Positions 23,411 through 27,997 of a stretch of 27,997 nt of DNA are shown piece by piece. The stretch comes from CAITSH01 sp964385505 (GTDB lineage: Bacteria > Pseudomonadota > Gammaproteobacteria > Burkholderiales > SG8-39). The stretch spans positions 1 through 27,997 of the forward strand of contig CAYLPI010000038.1 of NCBI GenBank assembly GCA_964385505.1. The letters run 5' to 3'. The translations under genes and the position numbers were made by a program. Below the pieces are notes generated by a model, which worked only from the letters and a program-made list of their open reading frames with translations, had not been told where the DNA came from and ran no database searches. Position 1 is the stretch's first letter, and the number at the start of each line of letters is the position of its first letter.

Positions 23411-24529
23411 TTATTGATCGGGTGCAATCTGCTTGCTGCGTGCTCGGTCGGCTGCCACGCTCTCGCGCGCGACCAACGGGTCAAACCCGGCCATGCTGAT
23501 GCGACGGCCAGTTGTATCGGAAAGGTAGGCGGCTTCCTGCACGCGCAGGTCGGCGAGGTAGTCACGGGCGGAATTTTCGATCGCGCCGCCCTCGCGCAGC
23601 GCCAGTACCACGTCCCGCTGCAAACGCTCGCAGGCGCCGCCGGCAAAGCTGTTGGTCGGGCCCGCGTCAAAGCGGTGCTCGGTCTCGGGTCTTTGGTGCG
23701 GCTTCCACCACAGCTTCGCCTCGCCATCAAGACGCAACACGCCCGCCGCCCCTTCGAGCCACATCTCACCCATGGTGAGGCGCGGATTCGCTGCGACATG
23801 GTCGTTGAGGCGGTTGCCGTCGAACAAGCCGGTCGCGCCGTCCGCGAATTCGAAAATGATGTAACCGGCGTCCTCCCCGGCAATCACCGGGTTAACGCGG
23901 CGCAGCCTCGCCGTGACGGCGGCCACTTCACCCATCAGGTAGCGGAAGGTGTCGATGAAATGAATCGCCGTCTCGAACACGAGAAAGCGCGGCATGCCCT
24001 GGAAGTAGGGTTGACGATCCAGATACGCCGCCGGTCCCTGGCCGTCACCGGGCCGAAGGCGGAACGCCAACGAGTGCAATGCCCCCAGTCGACCCGATTC
24101 GATCAGTCGCTTGCATTCGCGATACCACGGCGAGAAACGGAAATTCTCGTGTACCACCAGCGTAATGCCGGCGCGCTCGGCGACATCGACAACCTGCACC
24201 GCCTCGGCATAGGTCGGTGCCAGCGCTTTCTGGCAAATTACCGAAATGCCACGCCTCGCCGCCTCGGTTACCAGACCAAGATGCGTGTGGGGTGGCGTGA
24301 TGATGTCGACGAGGTCGGGCTTGATCTCATCGAGCATCGCCGCAGTATCGGAGAACACCCGCTCCACGCCAAAGCGCGCGGCCATCTCACGGGCCTTGTC
24401 CGCATCGCTGTCACACAGCGCCACGCATTGTGCACCGCCAGCCGAATCGGCGATCCGGCGCCAGCCCTCGTAATGGAACTGGCTGAAATACCCGGCGCCG
24501 ATGGCGGCCACGCGCAGCGCTGCCCTCAT
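23411..24529 (-). CDS. Gfo/Idh/MocA family NAD(P)-dependent oxidoreductase
   Basis: A 372-residue oxidoreductase. The N-terminal Rossmann fold has AAIGAGYFSQFH (8-19) and DIITPPHTHLGLV. The usual EKP motif is replaced by QKALAP (100-105): the lysine K101 is kept but Glu and Pro are not. The second domain has ETAIHFIDTFRYLMG with His190 and Asp193 in the catalytic HxxD place. Such enzymes oxidise or reduce sugars, inositols and sugar acids. Its ATG overlaps the stop of the upstream dehydrogenase (ATGA), and dctP follows 18 bp downstream, so it is part of the operon. The particular substrate cannot be read from the sequence. Confidence 0.93.
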   Translation of the reverse strand: MRAALRVAAIGAGYFSQFHYEGWRRIADSAGGAQCVALCDSDADKAREMAARFGVERVFSDTAAMLDEIKPDLVDIITPPHTHLGLVTEAARRGISVICQKALAPTYAEAVQVVDVAERAGITLVVHENFRFSPWYRECKRLIESGRLGALHSLAFRLRPGDGQGPAAYLDRQPYFQGMPRFLVFETAIHFIDTFRYLMGEVAAVTARLRRVNPVIAGEDAGYIIFEFADGATGLFDGNRLNDHVAANPRLTMGEMWLEGAAGVLRLDGEAKLWWKPHQRPETEHRFDAGPTNSFAGGACERLQRDVVLALREGGAIENSARDYLADLRVQEAAYLSDTTGRRISMAGFDPLVARESVAADRARSKQIAPDQ

Positions 24530-25635
24530 GCCACCGCCTTTTCGCTGATCGCATCGACGACGGCACGGGTGATTGCCGCAGTGCCGTCACGCCCGCCGAA
24601 CTCGTTGGGTAGCACCCGCTTGTCGGCGAATACGCGGTCCACCGCACCCTCTATCAGCGCGGATGCGTCGGCGCACGCGGCCACGCCGTGACGGTCACCC
24701 AGCCAGTCGAGCATCATCGCCGCCGACAGAAACATTGCGATCGGGTTGGCCTTGCCTTGCCCGGCGATGTCCGGGGCGCTGCCGTGCGATGGCTGGAACA
24801 CCGCGTGCTTGTCGCCGATATCGCCAGAGGGCGCCATGCCCATGCCACCGATCAGCCCGGCCCCGAGGTCCGAAATGATATCGCCGAACTGGTTCTCGGT
24901 CGGCATCACATCGTACTCCCATGGCTTGCGCACCAGATTGAGCGCCATAGCGTCGATATAGCAATGGTCGGCGGCAATGCCGGGGAAAAGCTTTGCGCGT
25001 TCCCAGAAAATCTTGTTGGAAAACGCCATCGACACAAAAACATTGGCCTTGTCCACACACGTGACGCGCCCTTTTTTCGGATTGCGCGCACGGCGCCGCT
25101 CGGCCAGGCGGAAGGAGAAATCGAACACCCGCTCGGAGCCCTTGCGCGAGATGCGGCATTTGTCAAAAGCCTCCTCGTCGTCTCGCACCTCACCCTTGCC
25201 AAAATAATAGAACCAGCCCTCGGTCGACTCGCGCACGATAACAAGGTCGATTTCCCGCGCCCGCGGGTCGACCAGCGGCAGGGGTACCCCGGGAATGGCG
25301 CGGATGGGCCGCACCCCGGCATACAGATCGAGTCGCACGCGCAGGTCGATTTGCGGCGCGATTTCGCGCCCGTCGGGGTAGCGGATGTGCGGCAGGCCCA
25401 TCGCGCCGAAGAGGATCGCGTCAGCGCGCTCGCAGGCGCTCATCGAGGCGGCGGGAAAAGCGTCGCCCGTTTGCTGATAGCAACCAGCGCCGCCCGGACG
25501 GCGGTCGTAGGCAAGCGAAAAACCGCCGATGCGCCGCTGCACCGCGGCGAGCAATTCAAGACAGGCGTCCGTTACCTCGATACCGATACCGTCACCCGGA
25601 AGGACAACGATGTCAAAAGCGTTTTTTGAACTCAT
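24526..25635 (-). CDS. Isocitrate/isopropylmalate/tartrate-type beta-decarboxylating dehydrogenase
   Basis: A 369-residue member of the isocitrate/isopropylmalate dehydrogenase family (PF00180), which oxidises a 2-hydroxyacid and often decarboxylates it, using NAD and a divalent metal. Key parts: LPGDGIGIEV near the start, substrate arginines in LRVRLDLYAGVRP and IVRESTEGWFYYFG, the catalytic lysine K196 in VTCVDKANVF, metal-binding aspartates D228, D252 and D256 around MPTENQFGDIISDLGAG, and the signature GSAPDIAGQGKANPIA. The start at 25635 follows AGGACC. Because it lies with a TRAP system and a GntR regulator rather than leu genes, a tartrate/malate-type or sugar-acid substrate is likelier than isopropylmalate. 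Confidence 0.93.
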   Translation of the reverse strand: MSSKNAFDIVVLPGDGIGIEVTDACLELLAAVQRRIGGFSLAYDRRPGGAGCYQQTGDAFPAASMSACERADAILFGAMGLPHIRYPDGREIAPQIDLRVRLDLYAGVRPIRAIPGVPLPLVDPRAREIDLVIVRESTEGWFYYFGKGEVRDDEEAFDKCRISRKGSERVFDFSFRLAERRRARNPKKGRVTCVDKANVFVSMAFSNKIFWERAKLFPGIAADHCYIDAMALNLVRKPWEYDVMPTENQFGDIISDLGAGLIGGMGMAPSGDIGDKHAVFQPSHGSAPDIAGQGKANPIAMFLSAAMMLDWLGDRHGVAACADASALIEGAVDRVFADKRVLPNEFGGRDGTAAITRAVVDAISEKAVA

Positions 25636-25675
25636 GTCGGGTCCTGATCTGGAAAAGGTTATGAGCGTCCTGCCC

Positions 25676-26425
25676 TCAGAGCTGTTGCAAACGAAAGCGC
25701 TCGAGAATGGCCAGCAGTTCCCGGCTGCCGCGCTCACGATGGGCGCGGTTCACCTCGAACGCCCCCTTGGCGTCGCCGGCACGAATGCGTTCAACCAGCG
25801 CCATATGCTCCTTGGTCGAGTCGACCGGCTTGGGGCGAAGGCGCAGCGTGAACATGCGCGCGCGGTGGGCGCGGTCCCAGTAATTGAGCACCGACTGCAC
25901 CAGCATGCGATTGCCAGACAGCTCGATCAGTTCGCGGTGAAAACGCTCGTCGGCTTCGGCCCATGCATCCAGATCGTCGGCGCGCAAAGCCCTGGCCATG
26001 TCACGCGTGGCCGCCTCCAGCGAGGTGAGTTCGCGTTCGCCAGGCTTGCGCATCACCACCAGTTCCGCAGCAGCCGATTCAAGTGCCGTGAGGATTTCAT
26101 AGATCTGTTTCATGTCGCCGGCCGAAACCGGCAGGACGCGCATGCCGTGACGGGGGATCAGTTCGACAAGGCCTTCGTTATGCAATCTGATCAGCGCCTC
26201 GCGCAAAGGCGTTCGACTGATGCCAAGTTCGCTCGCCAGTTCCTGTTCCAGCGCCTGGTGTCCGGGCGGATAAACAATGTCCAGAATACGGCGCCGGATG
26301 AGATTGTACGCGTCGAACACCAGCGATTTACGCGATTCTGCCGGCGCCTTTGGTCGCGTGGTTTTTCTTCCCGCGGCCAGCTTGATCGGGGTTTGTATCG
26401 TGGCTTTTTTCGTTGCTTTTCGCAT
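25676..26425 (-). CDS. GntR family transcriptional regulator, FCD type
   Basis: A 249-residue repressor-type regulator. A Lys/Ala/Thr-rich leader of about 32 residues precedes the winged helix (LVFDAYNLIRRRILDIVYPPG, LASELGISRTPLREALIRL, GLVELIPRHGMRVLPV). The C-terminal FCD effector domain has ADERFHRELIELSGNRMLV, STKEHMALVERI and NRAHRER, giving the histidines of the usual metal site. The start is 6 nt after the SMP-30 stop. It is the second gene of the operon, so it most likely controls its own operon in response to the transported acid. A GTATAC-centred palindrome over the operon promoter is the likely binding site. Confidence 0.94.
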   Translation of the reverse strand: MRKATKKATIQTPIKLAAGRKTTRPKAPAESRKSLVFDAYNLIRRRILDIVYPPGHQALEQELASELGISRTPLREALIRLHNEGLVELIPRHGMRVLPVSAGDMKQIYEILTALESAAAELVVMRKPGERELTSLEAATRDMARALRADDLDAWAEADERFHRELIELSGNRMLVQSVLNYWDRAHRARMFTLRLRPKPVDSTKEHMALVERIRAGDAKGAFEVNRAHRERGSRELLAILERFRLQQL

Positions 26426-26431
26426 ATTGGT

Positions 26432-27397
26432 TCAGTAACGCCAGTGGGCCGGCGCGAGGCCTGCGACCGGTGACGAAAAACACGCGAGCGAGTCGCCGAG
26501 AAGACAACCCAGATAGGCCGTGCGCAGGTCCGGCCCGCCGAAGGCGAGGCTGGATATGTTGCGCAGTCGCGTACTCTTGATAATGTCCAGGTGGCGCCGT
26601 CCCAAGGCCCCGGCGCGGTACGCTTCCTCGACCCATTCGAGATGGGCGATATCGGCATCCTCAAGCACCAGCGCCTGCGCACCGTCCGGGGTGACGCGAA
26701 TGACGCGATTGCTGACGATGCTGGTTATCCATGCGCCACCCTCTGCGTCCATGGTCAGCCCGTCGGGAAAGGTCCCGGCGCCAAACCCGGTAACCACCTC
26801 TTTGGCACCAAGGCTTGCATCCGCTTCAATGCGGAAACGTGACAGCTTTCTTGCGAATGTCTCGTTGACGTATAGCCATCGCCCGCTTGCATCGATCGCG
26901 ACTTCGTTGGTGTAGCCCAGGCCGTCCGCGACGACGCGCGCACCGCGATGGTCAAGCAGCACGATGAAGCCGTCCGCGACGTCCGCGCGGTAAGCCAACG
27001 AGCGTGGTTGGAGCCGTGTACTCACCGTCAGCCATATCCGGCCATGCGCATCTTCGAGAACGAAGTTCGATGGCGGGAGATCGATGCCCTCGACTGTTTC
27101 GAGTAACGGTCGCACGTCCCCGTCGCGCCGCAGGTGGAACAGCCCGCCAGCCGACTCGCCCAGATCGGCGAACAGGAACGAGCCGTCAGCACGCAACGCG
27201 ATGCCGTTCGGGCGCATCTGGCGGCCGCCCGGCGCGAAGCCGCCATAAAAGGTTTGCGTTCCATCCGGGTGGATATGCGCCACGCCACCACGCCAGTCGG
27301 CGGTGAAAACATCGCCGCGTGCCGTGCACAACACGCATTCGGGCCGGTTGAGCCCAACGCCCGCAAAGCGCACATCGTCAAGACGCAAGCCGCTCAC
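26432..27397 (-). CDS. SMP-30/gluconolactonase family protein
   Basis: A 321-residue six-bladed beta-propeller of the SMP-30/gluconolaconase/LRE family, which hydrolyses sugar lactones with a bound divalent metal. The four metal ligands are at the expected places: E20 (NRPECVL), N111 (PPSNFVLED), N164 (YTNEVAID) and D212 (FPDGLTMD). The start is uncertain: GTG 27397 has no good Shine-Dalgarno, while a CTG further upstream in frame lies six bases after GGGAG. Length is normal from GTG. As the first gene of the operon it suggests that a lactone or its acid is the substrate. Cytoplasmic, with no signal peptide. Confidence 0.9.
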   Translation of the reverse strand: MSGLRLDDVRFAGVGLNRPECVLCTARGDVFTADWRGGVAHIHPDGTQTFYGGFAPGGRQMRPNGIALRADGSFLFADLGESAGGLFHLRRDGDVRPLLETVEGIDLPPSNFVLEDAHGRIWLTVSTRLQPRSLAYRADVADGFIVLLDHRGARVVADGLGYTNEVAIDASGRWLYVNETFARKLSRFRIEADASLGAKEVVTGFGAGTFPDGLTMDAEGGAWITSIVSNRVIRVTPDGAQALVLEDADIAHLEWVEEAYRAGALGRRHLDIIKSTRLRNISSLAFGGPDLRTAYLGCLLGDSLACFSSPVAGLAPAHWRY

Positions 27398-27473
27398 CGC
27401 AGGGTGGTGCGCAGAGTGTCGCCGAATTGCAGCGTCCAGACCAGTCTCCCAAGAAAATACATTAATGTCGGCG

Positions 27474-27489
27474 TTAATGTATACGTTAA
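27474..27489. promoter_or_regulatory. Candidate GntR operator overlapping the -10 box
   Basis: TTAATGTATACGTTAA is a near-perfect 16-bp palindrome centred on GTATAC, with one mismatched pair. It covers the -10 box. FCD-type GntR proteins commonly bind palindromes of this size with GTATAC-like cores. A third TTAATGT copy lies at 27462-27468, so TTAAT units recur every 12 bp. Confidence 0.6.
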
Positions 27490-27503
27490 TTTCTCCCTGT
27501 CAA
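27476..27503 (-). promoter_or_regulatory. Promoter of the catabolic operon
   Basis: On the minus strand a perfect TTGACA (27498-27503) is followed after 16 bp by TACATT (27476-27481). Transcription would begin near 27469, leaving a leader of about 70 nt before the SMP-30 gene. It is the clearest sigma-70-type promoter in the window. Confidence 0.7.
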
Positions 27504-27544
27504 GCTGCGCTACGGCACGCGGGCCAGGCCCGCATCAGAACAAC

Positions 27545-27578
27545 AAAAAACCCGCCGGGCGTTGCCGCCCGGCGGGTT
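27545..27578 (-). terminator. Intrinsic terminator after sucD
   Basis: On the minus strand a 13-bp perfect GC-rich stem (arms 27566-27578 and 27549-27561, 4-nt loop) is followed by a run of T ending at 27545. It lies 19 bp after the sucD stop and before the promoter of the next operon. Confidence 0.95.
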
Positions 27579-27597
27579 GGCATGGCAAACGGAACGC

Positions 27598-27997
27598 TTA
27601 TTTGAGGACCGTCTTGAGCAACCTGCCCATGTCCGCCGGGTTTTTGGTGGTCTTGATGCCGCAGGCTTCCATGACGTTGAGCTTTTCCTGCGCGGTGCCC
27701 TTGCCGCCGGAAATGATCGCGCCGGCGTGGCCCATGCGCTTGCCCTCGGGCGCCGTGACACCGGCGATGAAGCCGACCACCGGCTTTTTCATGTTGTCCT
27801 TGATCCACTCGGCGCAGGTTTCCTCGTCCGAGCCGCCGATCTCGCCAACCATGATCACAGCGTCGGTTTCAGGATCGTCGTTGAACATCTTCATCACTTC
27901 GATGTGCTTCAAACCGTTGACCGGGTCGCCGCCGATGCCCACGCATGACGACTGCCCGAGGCCGAGGTCCATCAACTGGCCGACCGCCTCGTAGGTG
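27598..27997 (-). CDS. sucD: Succinyl-CoA ligase alpha subunit, C-terminal part (N-terminus beyond right edge)
   Basis: The last 132 codons of succinyl-CoA synthetase alpha, the citric-acid-cycle enzyme that makes ATP or GTP from succinyl-CoA. GQSSCVGIGGDPVNG, VMVGEIGGSDEE and GKRMGHAGAIISGGKGTA are diagnostic; the histidine in GHAGA is the one phosphorylated during catalysis. The frame is open to the right edge, so the gene continues there, and sucC is expected further upstream. A strong terminator follows, so this is a housekeeping unit separate from the operon to the left. Confidence 0.97.
   Translation of the reverse strand, partial: TYEAVGQLMDLGLGQSSCVGIGGDPVNGLKHIEVMKMFNDDPETDAVIMVGEIGGSDEETCAEWIKDNMKKPVVGFIAGVTAPEGKRMGHAGAIISGGKGTAQEKLNVMEACGIKTTKNPADMGRLLKTVLK

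Noticed and set aside
22694..24691. 665-codon plus-strand ORF opposite dctP and the MocA-type gene
   Set aside because: It spans two clear minus-strand genes and shows no domain; long antisense frames are expected in GC-rich codon usage.

Overview
The window comes from a GC-rich Gram-negative chromosome, most likely a beta- or gammaproteobacterium. The pointers are a complete TRAP transporter, a TolC-type outer-membrane channel, a proteobacterial-type succinyl-CoA ligase alpha subunit and a LEPR-XLL giant surface protein. Nearly everything is on the minus strand; the only plus-strand gene I accept is a flavin-dependent halogenase. I see no rRNA, tRNA, CRISPR array, insertion sequence or transposase.

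Region 1 (1-14327, minus): a surface/secretion locus. In transcription order it runs SapC-family protein, TolC-family type I secretion channel, then a giant repetitive exoprotein of at least 3994 residues that runs off the left edge. The giant protein starts with a TTG codon behind a good Shine-Dalgarno. It then carries a LEPR-XLL-like motif, a DUF4347 domain with a His/Cys pair, RTX calcium-binding repeats, a beta-helix-like section, and a long array of Gly/Ala/Ser-rich repeats with a period near 63 residues.

Region 2 (14328-14848): a 521-bp AT-rich gap with one weak small ORF.

Region 3 (14849-20470): a modification/biosynthesis-like locus. A minus-strand, translationally overlapped trio (O-methyltransferase, unrecognised 297-aa protein, radical SAM protein with extra C-terminal cysteines) diverges from a plus-strand PrnA/RebH-type halogenase. 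The 130-bp space between them holds a perfect inverted repeat and a likely leaderless start. The halogenase abuts, tail to tail, a putative 2OG-Fe(II) oxygenase, which lies after a small ABM-type monooxygenase. SapC, PrnA-like halogenases and this oxygenase/cupin type are often neighbours in Proteobacteria. The OMT/unknown/radical-SAM trio inserted here is the best candidate for an undescribed system.

Region 4 (20520-27397, minus): a catabolic operon. In order it has SMP-30/gluconolactonase, FCD-type GntR regulator, beta-decarboxylating dehydrogenase, Gfo/Idh/MocA oxidoreductase, and TRAP DctP, DctQ and DctM. Spacing is tight, with some overlaps. A promoter with a perfect TTGACA box lies upstream, and its -10 box is covered by a GTATAC-centred palindrome that is a good candidate GntR operator. 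The likely role is uptake and oxidation of a sugar acid or hydroxy acid; the substrate cannot be read from sequence.

Region 5 (27545-27997, minus): the 3' part of sucD followed by a strong intrinsic terminator.
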